A stretch of DNA of 64,000 bases from Thermococcus peptonophilus. GTDB lineage: Archaea > Methanobacteriota_B > Thermococci > Thermococcales > Thermococcaceae. A model generated the notes under the pieces. That model searched no databases, was not told the DNA's origin, and saw only the letters and a list, made by a program, of their open reading frames with translations. This document shows, one piece after another, positions 16,995 to 25,884 of this stretch. The position numbers and the translations under genes are program-made. How positions within the stretch are numbered: the stretch's first letter is position 1; each line of letters starts with the position of its first letter. Where the stretch lies: assembly GCF_001592435.1 (NCBI RefSeq), contig NZ_CP014750.1, positions 1,054,001 to 1,118,000 on the forward strand, in the 5' to 3' direction.

Positions 16995-19058
16995 ATGAGG
17001 AAGATGAGTAGTATCTTGGGCTTAGTGCTGGGACTCCTGTTAATTATTCCGTATGTGGGAGCTTTTGAAGTTAAAATGGTTTCATCAGGCCCGTCTCTGG
17101 ACGGGGGCTATTCAGGTGAATACTTCACGAACGGTTTTTGGATTGTCTATAAGGTGAATTCCAAGACTCACTCGTACTTTACGAAGATAGTAAACGCCTC
17201 GAATAATGAGACCGTCCTGACAATAAATGAGAGAGTTGGTCCCGTCGTGCCTGTAGAAGGGGGTAAATACTTCCTGCTGACTACAATTGGGAATGAGTAC
17301 TCGCTGCGCCTGTATCGCCTGGAAGACGGTGAGTATTCCCTCGTCTGGAAGTTTGATACAAGCAGGTACGGCTGGGTCAGCTCCGTTCTCCCCGTGAAAG
17401 ACAAGGATCTAATACTAGCTGGTACCGTCGATGTGTCTCAGAACAACTTCGGCGGGCATTATGTAATTGGTCTTGACTTCAGTGGCACCCTCAAGTTTGC
17501 CACAAACCTTCATGTGAAGAGAAATACTGTCTCGGATATACTTCCCGCGGGGAACGGGATGTACCTGGTAATAATCCCCGGTTTAGGTCATGGCCTTCCT
17601 TATCTTGGCCTCATAGACGAGTCGGGTAATATCGTTAAGTCAGTTAGGGTCAACTATCCCTGGGCTTCTCAGTATGTCTACGTCCAGGGACGTGATTTTG
17701 TTATGGTATCCTGGCATGAAAAAGATGAGGGGTACGTAAAGGATCTAAAAACCTACTATGGAATCTGGACTCTTAATTTAACCCACGTGGCTACTGTTGA
17801 GCTTCCACATAGATTTCTGGGTGCAACACCAGTTTTTGACAACAACATGCTCTATCTCTTTACCGTGGAGAAATCAAACTCGACTTATAATCTCATAGAG
17901 TCAAAATACCATCTGAACGGTACCCTCGTATGGCGCAGAAAAGTTGGAAAGCTAAAATTTGAAGAGCTTCCGGAGCCTTCGAACAATTGTGTGATTTCAG
18001 GGGAAAACGTTCTTCCGATAATACTCCCGTATTCTAACGTCTACGTTGGCGTTTACCTAGTGGGAAAAGCCGTTAATGTCGTGGCCGTGGACTTCAAGGA
18101 CGCCATTCCCCTGGCGAATGCATCAATTACGCTGCCGGTAACCTATAATGAATGGGGTTGTTCCGTTGGGTTTATGTATGACAACAAGTACATAGAGGCA
18201 GGATCTGAGGTTTACTCCATAAACACCACGGCCATTCCCTCGGCGGTCATCGTAGACTCTAACCTTCCAGCGAACGTCACTGTTGATGGGAAGTGGTCTG
18301 GAAAAACTCCGTTTTATCTCAATGTGGAGCCTGGACGTCATAGAGTAGAGATTGTCCGGAGAAATTACTCCCCAATAGAGCGCGTTGTGAGGGTTGGTTC
18401 TCACGAGGGAGTCAGGGTTTTTGCTACTCTAACTCCACTAAACGCCACCGTTGTCCTCACATCAACTCCGACCGCTGAAGTTGACATCTTGCCTGCGGGC
18501 ATCACGGTGAACACTCCCTCAAACGTCTCCCTCCGCAACGGAACGTACACGCTCATCTTCAAGTCCAAGGAGTATCCCGGACAGTACGAACGGATTAGAA
18601 AAACTGTGACTCTCCTCCCCAATGAAACCAGAACTATAAACGTTGAGCTATCCCTCATACGCTCTGAACTCAATATAAATTCAACTGTTGAGAACGCCAC
18701 AGTATACATTGATGGGAAGATGGTGGGGAATTCCCCACTGCAGGTCTTTGTGGTTCCAGGTTCTCATAACGTTACCTTAAAGGCTCAGGGCTACCTCCCG
18801 GAGTCCGTTGAAATAAACGCGACAAGACCGGTTCTCAATGTTTCTGTGGCTTTAACTCCCGTCACCGACTCAAATAGAGACGAAACGTTTTCCAGCCCGA
18901 CTACAGCAACCCCTAGCATTACCCACTCCAGTACTTCATTGAAACCCACTGAAACTGAGTCAAAAAAGGATACGCATTCAACATGCGGTCCAGGATTCAT
19001 GGTTTTCCTTTCCATAACGGCTGTTTTTGCATTGAGAAGGCGGAATGGTTCTAAGTGA
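16995..19058 (+). CDS. Surface-anchored PEGA-domain protein with CGP-CTERM signal
   Basis: Secreted 687-residue protein. Signal peptide MRKMSSILGLVLGLLLIIPYVGA; then a ~400-residue beta-rich region that may be a propeller; then tandem PEGA-type modules (VTVDGKWSGKTPFYLNVEPG and VYIDGKMVGNSPLQVFVVPG, near residues 430-460 and 575-610); a Ser/Thr-rich stalk; and a C-terminal tail with CGPG, a hydrophobic stretch and LRRRN. That tail is the CGP-CTERM sorting signal of Thermococcales, implying processing and lipid anchoring at the cell surface. ATG 16995 follows GGTGATAC. Many N-x-S/T sites suggest glycosylation. Ligand unknown. Confidence 0.85.
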   Translation: MRKMSSILGLVLGLLLIIPYVGAFEVKMVSSGPSLDGGYSGEYFTNGFWIVYKVNSKTHSYFTKIVNASNNETVLTINERVGPVVPVEGGKYFLLTTIGNEYSLRLYRLEDGEYSLVWKFDTSRYGWVSSVLPVKDKDLILAGTVDVSQNNFGGHYVIGLDFSGTLKFATNLHVKRNTVSDILPAGNGMYLVIIPGLGHGLPYLGLIDESGNIVKSVRVNYPWASQYVYVQGRDFVMVSWHEKDEGYVKDLKTYYGIWTLNLTHVATVELPHRFLGATPVFDNNMLYLFTVEKSNSTYNLIESKYHLNGTLVWRRKVGKLKFEELPEPSNNCVISGENVLPIILPYSNVYVGVYLVGKAVNVVAVDFKDAIPLANASITLPVTYNEWGCSVGFMYDNKYIEAGSEVYSINTTAIPSAVIVDSNLPANVTVDGKWSGKTPFYLNVEPGRHRVEIVRRNYSPIERVVRVGSHEGVRVFATLTPLNATVVLTSTPTAEVDILPAGITVNTPSNVSLRNGTYTLIFKSKEYPGQYERIRKTVTLLPNETRTINVELSLIRSELNINSTVENATVYIDGKMVGNSPLQVFVVPGSHNVTLKAQGYLPESVEINATRPVLNVSVALTPVTDSNRDETFSSPTTATPSITHSSTSLKPTETESKKDTHSTCGPGFMVFLSITAVFALRRRNGSK

Positions 19059-19059
19059 T

Positions 19060-19085
19060 TGCATATTTCTTTTTCTTTCCCTTTG
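19060..19085 (+). terminator. Oligo-T terminator after PEGA protein
   Basis: ATTTCTTTTTCTTTCCCTTTGGG directly after the stop codon. Confidence 0.4.
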
Positions 19086-19163
19086 GGAAAGTTAGGTGTC
19101 AAAGCCCTCTTCCCAACTGAAAATGATTTAACACATAGCGGCCAATTACTCTTGGTGATCTCG

Positions 19164-20606
19164 ATGAGAATCGAGGACGTCTACATCTGGGACATCAACG
19201 CTAAGTGGCTCGGCATCTCCCCTTACCAACTAATGGAGAACGCTGGTGCTGGTGTCGCAAGAACTATCGAGGAGCGCTTCGGGAAGGGACTCAGGATAGC
19301 GGTCTTCTCTGGAACCGGAAACAACGGGGGAGACGGCTTCGTTGCAGCGAGGCACCTAAGCTTTGAAAACGACGTTACCCTCTTCCTGGTCGGCAACGAG
19401 GAAAAGATCAGGAGCGAGGAGGCAAAGCACAACTGGGGGATTCTCAAAAAGCTCGACTTCGTGAAGATCAAAGTTCTCAAGGACTCTTCTTACATCAAGT
19501 CCCTCGACCTTTCTGGCTTTGATGTGATAGTTGATGCTCTCCTTGGTGCGGGAACGAAAGGAGAACCGAGGGAGCCAATAAGGAGTGCCATCGAGAAGAT
19601 AAACGAATATGCAGGAAAGGCGAAGATAGTGAGCGTTGACCTTCCGAGCGGCTATCCGAGCAGTGTTAGAGTAAAGGCTGACGTTGCTGTCACCTTCCAG
19701 TGGGACAAGGAAGAATACGAAGGCTTTGAGCACGTTATAGTGAAAATAGGCTACCCGAAGGAGCTCTACCACCTAGTGGGCCCGGGCGATGCCAAGTTCG
19801 CACTGAGGAAGAGAGGGGGGCACAAAGGTCAGAACGGGAAGCTCCTAGTGATCGGTGGAAGCGAGGACTACTTCGGAGCGCCTTATCTTGCCTCAAAAGC
19901 GGCTTCCTACCTCGTTGATCTGGTCTATCTTGCGATGCCCGAGTACTCAGCGAGAAGAATAAACGATCCCAACTTAATCCTGCGCCCCTTTGGGGGCAGG
20001 AACTTCACAAAGGAAGATGTGGAGGACGTTTTGGCAATAGCTGATGGGGTTGATGCAGTCGTTATCGGGCCTGGAATTGGACAGAGGGCCGAGACAAAGG
20101 AGTTCATCCTTGAGTTCCTCCGCTGGTCCGAGAAGCCTGTAGTTATAGACGCCGACGCCCTAAAGGCCGTCGCCGAGGATTTGGACGTTCTCAAGGGGAA
20201 GAAGTTCATTCTAACACCCCACGCCGGCGAGTTCAGGATACTGTTTGGTGAGAAGCCTGATGGAAGCCTTGAGGAGAAGCCGAAGCTCGTGGTGGAGAAA
20301 GCAAAGGCCGTTGGGGGAACGATCCTGCTCAAAGGGGCCTACGACATCATAAGCGACGGAAAGGTCTGGAAGTACAACAAGACCGGCAACAGGGGCATGA
20401 CGACCGGCGGAACCGGCGACGTTTTGGCGGGTTTAGTTGGAGCACTCCTCGCGCTCGGGAACTCTCCATTGAAGGCTGCCTCTGCCGGAGCCTTCCTCAA
20501 TGGTTTGGCAGGCGACATGGTGAAAGAAGAGGTGGGAGAGAACTTCACGGCTTTGGACGTTGCCGGAAAGGTGCCGCAGGCAGTAAAGTGGGTACTTGAG
20601 TTTTGA
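19164..20606 (+). CDS. nnr: Bifunctional NAD(P)H-hydrate epimerase / ADP-dependent dehydratase
   Basis: Repairs hydrated NAD(P)H (NADHX). The N-terminal YjeF_N epimerase domain (residues ~1-210) has the phosphate loop GTGNNGGDGFVAARHL. The C-terminal ribokinase-like dehydratase domain has NGKLLVIGGSEDYFGAPYLA, VIGPGIG, LTPHAGEF and the signature MTTGGTGDVLAGL. 480 aa, usual for the fused enzyme. Start at 19164 (MRIEDVYIWD) with GGTGATC in front; the upstream 35 codons are rejected. The next gene begins 10 bases after the stop, so the two form an operon. Confidence 0.95.
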   Translation: MRIEDVYIWDINAKWLGISPYQLMENAGAGVARTIEERFGKGLRIAVFSGTGNNGGDGFVAARHLSFENDVTLFLVGNEEKIRSEEAKHNWGILKKLDFVKIKVLKDSSYIKSLDLSGFDVIVDALLGAGTKGEPREPIRSAIEKINEYAGKAKIVSVDLPSGYPSSVRVKADVAVTFQWDKEEYEGFEHVIVKIGYPKELYHLVGPGDAKFALRKRGGHKGQNGKLLVIGGSEDYFGAPYLASKAASYLVDLVYLAMPEYSARRINDPNLILRPFGGRNFTKEDVEDVLAIADGVDAVVIGPGIGQRAETKEFILEFLRWSEKPVVIDADALKAVAEDLDVLKGKKFILTPHAGEFRILFGEKPDGSLEEKPKLVVEKAKAVGGTILLKGAYDIISDGKVWKYNKTGNRGMTTGGTGDVLAGLVGALLALGNSPLKAASAGAFLNGLAGDMVKEEVGENFTALDVAGKVPQAVKWVLEF

Positions 20607-20615
20607 GGTGGTCTC

Positions 20616-21236
20616 ATGAAGCGGGTCGTTGGACTCTTTCTCTTTTTGGTTCTCACCTCAGTTGTGGTTTTCACCATTCTCTTGAACTCATCCGAGAAGT
20701 ATCCAGCCAAGCTCCACGCGGGGTTTCAGAGGCCGGTAGAGTTTAATGGGGTCGAGTTGCTCAAGGGCTATCCAAACGCCGTCACCCACGTTGTTGTCTT
20801 CCGCTTTAAAGAGTCACCAGTCGGAAAGAACGTTTGGGAACTTGAGGAAGTCTTTGATGTTGCTCCGGACTACCTCATCATTGAGATCCAGAACGGCTCA
20901 ACGCTCTTCTGTCGGGCGAAGAGCGAGAATGGCACCTTTGTTTTCAGGGGAGAAACCTGCTATGGAACCCTTGATGAGGCCTTAACAAGGCGTATAACCC
21001 TAACGGGCTGTCTCGACGCCACATACATCGGCCACCGCCTCGAAAGGAATTCGATATTAATCTTTGAGTTCAGGGCCGCGAAGGAGACAACCTGCGTGAA
21101 CAAGACCGTCGAAGTTAGGGGGAGACTCTACGATGTGCTGGTAAGGATTGAGACGGGAAATGGGACGGTTGAGTTTCCTGTCAAGAGGGTTGAAGGAAAT
21201 TATCTAACGGATGAGGTCTATGAAATCCAAAAGTAA
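20616..21236 (+). CDS. Membrane-anchored or secreted hypothetical protein
   Basis: 206-residue protein with an N-terminal hydrophobic helix (VVGLFLFLVLTSVVVFTILL) acting as signal anchor, and an extracellular beta-rich domain with several Cys (STLFCRAK, GETCYG, LTGCLD, TTCVNKT) that could pair as disulfides. GAGGTGGTCTC precedes the ATG. Cotranscribed with the NADHX repair gene. No family recognised. Confidence 0.75.
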   Translation: MKRVVGLFLFLVLTSVVVFTILLNSSEKYPAKLHAGFQRPVEFNGVELLKGYPNAVTHVVVFRFKESPVGKNVWELEEVFDVAPDYLIIEIQNGSTLFCRAKSENGTFVFRGETCYGTLDEALTRRITLTGCLDATYIGHRLERNSILIFEFRAAKETTCVNKTVEVRGRLYDVLVRIETGNGTVEFPVKRVEGNYLTDEVYEIQK

Positions 21237-21254
21237 TGAAAAACGAAAGAACTC

Positions 21255-22640
21255 TCACCCAACCCCGCAGTAGCTCCAGACGGTGTATCCGTACTGTCCG
21301 TTGGCTGGGTCGTAGGCAGGAGCTTCGAGATAGACCCAGCCGCTCGACTCAACGTACTTGTCAACCCAGTCGCCGAGGTTGCCCGTGTACTCGTGGATGC
21401 ACGCGCCCGCGAACTTCGGTACGTACACCCACCTTCCGGCCCTGCTCGAGCCGAGGTTGATGTACGTTATCAGTCCTGGCCTCTTTGAATCCCCTGTTCT
21501 CTCAAAGATGAGCTCGTCGCTGTCATAGTAGACTATGCTCGTGCTCCCTCCAGCGAGGTGATCGTGTATCCAGATAAGGTTTATCAGCTTATCTTTGTTC
21601 AGCCATTCCTCAAAATCGCGGTAGAATATGACGGGCTGACCCTCATAGGTGAGAATGAAGGCGTAAGCCGGGTACTTGTTCCAGATTATGTCCGTGTCGT
21701 GGTTTGCTACAAACGTAACGGCCTTGAACGGATCGCGGGAAACAACAGTCTGGCCGTTCTGGAGGGCATCAACTAGGGCCGGGATGTTGGTGTTGTCGAA
21801 GGCCTCGTCCATCTTGTAGTAGAGCGGGAAGTCGAAGACTTTGGCGCCGCTGTCGTAGGCCCAGCTGAGGATGACATCAACGTTGGTGTCCCAGTACTCT
21901 CCAACGGCCCAGCCGCCCCACCAGTTGAGCCAGTCATTAACGACCCATGCACCGTAGCCCTTCACGTAATCGAAGCGCCAGGCATCAACACCGATGCTTC
22001 TGAGGTAAGCGGCGTAGCTCTCGTCGCTCGCCCAGAGCCAGTACTGATCCCACTCCTTCTCGTGGGCTATGTCTGGATAACCGCCGAAAGTTCCTTCGTC
22101 ACAGCATTTAACCTCGTTGGGGTGGAAGTCGAGGTAGTTGGCCGTGTATTTGCCAGAAGCCACCTTCGAGAAGTCCGTCCATGTGTAGTCCCCAACGAAC
22201 GGGTTCCACTCGAGGTCTCCGCCTGAGCGGTGGTTTATGACGATGTCGGCTATGACCTTTATCCCATAGGCGTGGGCGGTGTTTATCATATTGATAAGCT
22301 CCTGCTTCGAGCCGAAACGTGTCTCAACGGTTCCCTTCTGGTAGTACTCACCGAGGTCAAAGAAGTCGTAGGGGTCGTAACCCATCGAGTAACCGCCGCT
22401 TGCTCCCTTGCTCGCGGGGGGAATCCAGATGGCGGATATTCCTGCCTCGTACCACTCTGGTATCTTGCTCCTGATTGTATCCCACCAGATTCCTCCGCCT
22501 GGGACGTCCCAGTAAAAGGCCTGCATTATAACGCCGCCTTCTTCGAGTTCGAGGTACTTTGCAGCGCTGACAGGCTGTGCAGTGGCTGCCATACTCACTA
22601 CAAAAAACAGGGTTATGAACAGGGCAACAAACTTCTTCAT
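21255..22640 (-). CDS. Secreted alpha-amylase, GH13 (Pyrococcus type)
   Basis: Extracellular endo-alpha-1,4-glucanase for starch. Signal peptide [26 protein letters not shown], then the GH13 barrel with [21 protein letters not shown] (nucleophile Asp), VGEYWDTN (acid/base Glu) and FVANHDTD (stabilising Asp). The C-terminal beta domain ends WSYCGVG. 461 aa, the length of thermococcal liquefying amylases. ATG 22640 follows GGGTGGTTCC; a longer frame to 22766 crosses the promoter. Promoter: minus-strand AAAATTTAAATATC near 22690-22704, with a TGM-like operator between TATA and ATG (separate entry), implying maltodextrin-responsive repression. Confidence 0.97.
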   Translation of the reverse strand: MKKFVALFITLFFVVSMAATAQPVSAAKYLELEEGGVIMQAFYWDVPGGGIWWDTIRSKIPEWYEAGISAIWIPPASKGASGGYSMGYDPYDFFDLGEYYQKGTVETRFGSKQELINMINTAHAYGIKVIADIVINHRSGGDLEWNPFVGDYTWTDFSKVASGKYTANYLDFHPNEVKCCDEGTFGGYPDIAHEKEWDQYWLWASDESYAAYLRSIGVDAWRFDYVKGYGAWVVNDWLNWWGGWAVGEYWDTNVDVILSWAYDSGAKVFDFPLYYKMDEAFDNTNIPALVDALQNGQTVVSRDPFKAVTFVANHDTDIIWNKYPAYAFILTYEGQPVIFYRDFEEWLNKDKLINLIWIHDHLAGGSTSIVYYDSDELIFERTGDSKRPGLITYINLGSSRAGRWVYVPKFAGACIHEYTGNLGDWVDKYVESSGWVYLEAPAYDPANGQYGYTVWSYCGVG

Positions 22641-22673
22641 GGAACCACCCCTATGTTCAGCGGTGCTTATATG

Positions 22674-22690
22674 TATCACCGCTGGTGAGA
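22674..22690. promoter_or_regulatory. TGM-like operator of the amylase promoter
   Basis: TATCACCGCTGGTGAGA matches the Thermococcales glycolytic motif TATCAC-N5-GTGATA at 11 of 12 defined positions. It lies downstream of the TATA box (22690-22704) on the amylase side. For the regulator Tgr/TrmBL1 that position is the repressing one; binding here is inferred. Confidence 0.7.
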
Positions 22691-22826
22691 TATTTAAATT
22701 TTGCCATTTAAGGACATTAAAGAACATTACTATACACAACGCTCGACATTGGTTTTGTGCCTTCATGTTCTGTTCGGGTGGTTAATAGTTTGAGGTCGAA
22801 AATAAGAATTAACTAGAATGGACGCA

Positions 22827-23384
22827 TCAGAACGAAACGAGGTCTCTAACTTTCTTCGCATGTTCGCAAAGCTCACAGCTCTGAAGGAAGACGAGCATGT
22901 TGAGAAGATGGAACAGCTCTATTTCGCTCAGCTCGACATCTGCCTCTGAGATGCGCTTTATTATTGGCTGAGAGCGGATTTCAATGGTGTCAAGTACTTC
23001 TTTGATAAGAACCTTGAGGGTTCCTCTATCTTTTATCTTAAATCCGCTCTTTTCTAGTATCTGGACGAGCTTCTCAGCCTCAATCTGCAGGTAGGACTGT
23101 CTGAACTCCTCGATGCTCTCATCGGGTTCGGCCTTTATCAGGAACATCCTCGCCGCTCTCGCGTATATCCTCTCGTTTCCATTGGTGTCTATCTCTTCCA
23201 CAAGTCCCTCGGATTCTAGGGCCTTTATGTGTCTGTAAACCGTTGTTCTGTCCTTTTCCAGGAAGTCGCTCAGTTCGTTGACGCTCATCGGTCTTTCTCT
23301 GAGCAGTTTGAGTATCTGAAATCTGGTTGGGTCTGAGAGCACCTTTACGGTCTTCGGGTTCGTGATTATCAAAACTTCTCTCAT
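22827..23384 (-). CDS. Winged-helix transcriptional regulator (ArsR/HTH_20 type)
   Basis: 185 aa. N-terminal winged helix: VKVLSDPTRFQILKLLRERPMSVNELSDFL (helices 1-3), EKDRTTVYRHIKALESEGLVEEI (recognition helix), then a wing. The C-terminal half is helical and probably dimerises; it holds CELCEHAKKV (CxxC...H), a possible metal or redox site. Follows the DUF211 gene by nine bases and, further upstream, a second winged-helix gene, so the three are probably one transcript. Target unknown. Confidence 0.85.
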   Translation of the reverse strand: MREVLIITNPKTVKVLSDPTRFQILKLLRERPMSVNELSDFLEKDRTTVYRHIKALESEGLVEEIDTNGNERIYARAARMFLIKAEPDESIEEFRQSYLQIEAEKLVQILEKSGFKIKDRGTLKVLIKEVLDTIEIRSQPIIKRISEADVELSEIELFHLLNMLVFLQSCELCEHAKKVRDLVSF

Positions 23385-23393
23385 AGCCGGCCC

Positions 23394-23699
23394 TCAGTAC
23401 TCCTCCAGTTTGTCCTGGGGAGTTTCCTCTTCTTCGATTATCCTCTTTCCGGCCGCCACCATGTCTATGCTGTGGACGACGCCGCCGAACTCCTCGATTG
23501 TCCTGACAATTTCTTCGTAGTCAAGGTTGTCACCCATTATGGTTATCTTTACGTTTTCCGTCTCCTTATCGATCTCAACTAGGGTTATGTTGACGCCGTC
23601 AACCCCCTCAAGCTCGCTCAGACCAAGCGCGAGGTCGGTCACCATCGGCTGGTGCGGCTTGAGCACGTCCAGTACGAGAAGCCTTATCCCCCTCGCCAT
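23394..23699 (-). CDS. DUF211 protein (small ferredoxin-like fold)
   Basis: 101-residue archaeal DUF211 protein, MARGIRLLVLDVLKPHQP start, with the beta-alpha-beta pattern of an ACT/ferredoxin-like domain (GVDGVNITLVEID, NVKITIMGDNLDYEEIVRTIEEFGGVVHSID). Members form ring oligomers; the biochemical role is not known to me. It sits between two winged-helix regulators with 3-9 base gaps, so it may sense a ligand or metal for them. Confidence 0.85.
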   Translation of the reverse strand: MARGIRLLVLDVLKPHQPMVTDLALGLSELEGVDGVNITLVEIDKETENVKITIMGDNLDYEEIVRTIEEFGGVVHSIDMVAAGKRIIEEEETPQDKLEEY

Positions 23700-23702
23700 T
23701 CA

Positions 23703-24284
23703 TTATTCCTCCTTTTTGAGGATCTCCCCAAGCTTCCTGAGCAGGTTGAGAACCTCTTCGTCTCTGCCCATCCTGGCCATGGCAAGCCACTCTATTGCGT
23801 GGATTATGTCCTCGTCTGAGAAGTCCTTCAGCTTTTCTTCGTTGGCTTCAATTTCCTTTGAAATCTCCGTCTTGTACTCGTGCTCCTTCTTGAGGATTTC
23901 GTCCATGACGTTGAGAAGCTCCTCATCGTTGAACTCATAGCCCAAGGCCTTGAATATCTCGAGCTTCGTCTTGAGCCTTGAGCGGGCGAAGTAGCGGAGC
24001 TCTTCGTCGCCGAGATATAGGTTTATGTAGAACGCATCAGCCGTCCTTCCGTAGTACTTCTCCACGAGGTTGCCCTTCATCTCCGTCCGCTTGACCTCTA
24101 CCAGCCCTGCTTCCTTGAGTTTCTCGATGTGGTGGTAGATGGTTTGGGGTGTCTTCCCGAGGATTTCGCTCAGCTGGGAGATCGTCATCTCCCTGTTCCT
24201 CAGGAGCTGGAGTATCTTCCTCCTTGTGTCTTCCAGCATCAGCTTTATGACCTCTGGGTCAGTGATCACTTTCACTTTTGCCAT
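23703..24284 (-). CDS. Winged-helix transcriptional regulator (ArsR/HTH_20 type)
   Basis: 193 aa. Winged helix at the N-terminus (LMLEDTRRKILQLLRNREMTISQLSEILGKTPQTIYHHIEKLKEAGLVEV) followed by KYYGRTADAFYI and a long acidic helical C-terminal region (DEILKKEHEYKTEISKEIEANEEKLKDF). Start at 24284 is set by GGGTGATCGA; the GTG three codons upstream lies in that site. First gene of a three-gene leftward unit. Its own leader contains three AACGT-type repeats, suggesting autoregulation. Confidence 0.87.
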   Translation of the reverse strand: MAKVKVITDPEVIKLMLEDTRRKILQLLRNREMTISQLSEILGKTPQTIYHHIEKLKEAGLVEVKRTEMKGNLVEKYYGRTADAFYINLYLGDEELRYFARSRLKTKLEIFKALGYEFNDEELLNVMDEILKKEHEYKTEISKEIEANEEKLKDFSDEDIIHAIEWLAMARMGRDEEVLNLLRKLGEILKKEE

Positions 24285-24301
24285 TTCGATCACCCAATTT
24301 A

Positions 24302-24328
24302 AACGTTCTAACGTCTCTTTTAACGTTC
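24302..24328. promoter_or_regulatory. AACGTTC repeats in the regulator leader (candidate operator)
   Basis: AACGTTC at 24302-24308, AACGTCT at 24310-24316 and AACGTTC at 24322-24328, spaced 8 and 12 bp. They lie between the regulator start (24284) and a minus-strand TATA-like GTTAAATG (about 24332-24340), a repressing position. Confidence 0.5.
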
Positions 24329-24375
24329 GGGCATTTAACTCTTTTGTTCGCCCTCAAAACTTCATCACCGGCAGG

Positions 24376-24440
24376 TTTATATATGTAAAGCCTGACCACC
24401 AGTGGATATAAAATCCATATCCAGGGAACGCTTAAAAACC
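24376..24440 (+). promoter_or_regulatory. Acetyl-CoA synthetase promoter(s) with a dyad
   Basis: Two TATA-like boxes face right: GTTTATATATG (about 24375-24385) and CGCTTAAAAACC (24429-24440). The second is about 35 bases before the GTG start. Between them is the dyad TGGATAT-N7-ATATCCA at 24403-24423, just upstream of the proximal TATA, where an activator or repressor could act. Confidence 0.6.
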
Positions 24441-24471
24441 CGTGCCCGAAAAAGCTTCGGAGGTGATTTCG

Positions 24472-25881
24472 GTGGAGAGCCCGAACCTGGACTTCCTGTT
24501 TTATCCCAAGAGCGTCGCAGTCATAGGTGCCTCAAACGTCCCCGGGAAGGTTGGAAACGCCATAATGCGCTCGATAACCCTCCGCTTCGACGGGAAGGTC
24601 TATCCCGTTAACATAAAGGGCGGGGAAATCGAGGTAAATGGGAAGAAGTTCAAGGTCTACAGGAGCGTTAAGGAGATTCCAGATGAGGTTGACGTCGCCG
24701 TTATAGCCGTCCCCGCGAAGTTCGTGCCCGATGTTATTGATGAGTGCGGTGAGAAGGGCGTTAAAGCGGCAGTTGTCATCTCCGCTGGTTTCAAGGAGGC
24801 GGGAAACGTTGAACTCGAAGAAGAGCTCGTAAAGAGGGCCAGGAAGTGGGGAATCCGCGTTGTCGGTCCGAACTGCCTTGGAGTTACCAACCTTGAGAAC
24901 GGTTTCGACTGCAACTTCAACCCGCCCGAGAGGCAGGCTAGGCCCTCATTTGGAAAGGTCGCCTTCATGAGCCAGAGCGGGGCATTCGGCGCTGCAATCC
25001 TCGACTGGGCCGCCAGCCACAAGATAGGGATGAGTAAGTTCATCAGCCTCGGCAACATGGCTGACCTCGACGAGAGCGACTTCATGGCATACCTTGGCGA
25101 CGACCCGAAGACGGGCGTCATAACCGGCTACATTGAGGGAGTCAAGGACGGGAGGAAGTTCTTCAACACGGCAAAGGAAGTGACTCTCAAGAAGCCCGTC
25201 GTTATCCTCAAGGCTGGAAGGACGGAGGCAGGGGCAAAGGCGGCCGCTTCCCACACTGGCTCTCTCGCCGGCTCTTACAGGATATACCAGGCTGCCTTTG
25301 AGCAGACCGGAGTTCTGGAAGCCAAGAGCATGCGCCAGCTCTTCAACTACGCGAAGGCATTGGCCATGCAGAGCCCCGCTAAGGGCAACCGCGTGGCCAT
25401 CGTCACCAACGGCGGTGGAGCTGGAGTCATGATGAGCGACGGCTTGCTTGAGAAGGGCATAAAGCTCGCCGAGCTCAGCGAGGAGACCAACGAGAAGTTT
25501 GAGAGGGACATCAAGGAAGGAAAGCTCCCGCACCACATGAGCTACAAGAACCCAATCGACGTCATAGGCGACGCACCCTCAAGCCGCTACGAGATAGCCA
25601 TGCGCTATGCCCTAGAAGACCCGAACGTTGACGTCCTCGTCGTCATAGCCCTCTTCCAGAGCCCCGCACTTGACGAGGGAATTGTTGAGGCTATGGAGAG
25701 AATGAAGGCCTACGGCAAGCCGATAGTCTTCGTTGCACCCGGGGGGGCCTATCCACACAAGATGGCAAGGAACATCGAGCTGAAGGGCATTCCGGTCTAT
25801 GAGACAGTTGAGGACGGCGTCGATGCAGTCTATGCGCTCGTTAAGTACGGAGAGTGGCTCAGGGAGAACGGGAAGCTTTGA
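24472..25881 (+). CDS. Acetate-CoA ligase (ADP-forming), alpha subunit
   Basis: Alpha subunit of the NDP-forming acyl-CoA synthetase that converts acetyl-CoA, ADP and phosphate to acetate, CoA and ATP: the energy-conserving last step of sugar and peptide fermentation in Thermococcales. Domain order: CoA-binding Rossmann (FYPKSVAVIGASNVPGKVGNAI), succinyl-CoA-ligase-like domain with the catalytic His loop (KAAASHTGSLAG), and a third flavodoxin-like domain (GNRVAIVTNGGGAGVMMSD). About 469 aa. Start chosen at GTG 24472 (MESPNLDFLFYP) because GGAGGTGATTTC precedes it; the ten codons before would start ahead of the predicted transcript. The beta subunit is not in this window, as is usual for this split enzyme. 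Confidence 0.95.
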   Translation: MESPNLDFLFYPKSVAVIGASNVPGKVGNAIMRSITLRFDGKVYPVNIKGGEIEVNGKKFKVYRSVKEIPDEVDVAVIAVPAKFVPDVIDECGEKGVKAAVVISAGFKEAGNVELEEELVKRARKWGIRVVGPNCLGVTNLENGFDCNFNPPERQARPSFGKVAFMSQSGAFGAAILDWAASHKIGMSKFISLGNMADLDESDFMAYLGDDPKTGVITGYIEGVKDGRKFFNTAKEVTLKKPVVILKAGRTEAGAKAAASHTGSLAGSYRIYQAAFEQTGVLEAKSMRQLFNYAKALAMQSPAKGNRVAIVTNGGGAGVMMSDGLLEKGIKLAELSEETNEKFERDIKEGKLPHHMSYKNPIDVIGDAPSSRYEIAMRYALEDPNVDVLVVIALFQSPALDEGIVEAMERMKAYGKPIVFVAPGGAYPHKMARNIELKGIPVYETVEDGVDAVYALVKYGEWLRENGKL

Positions 25882-25884
25882 AAG

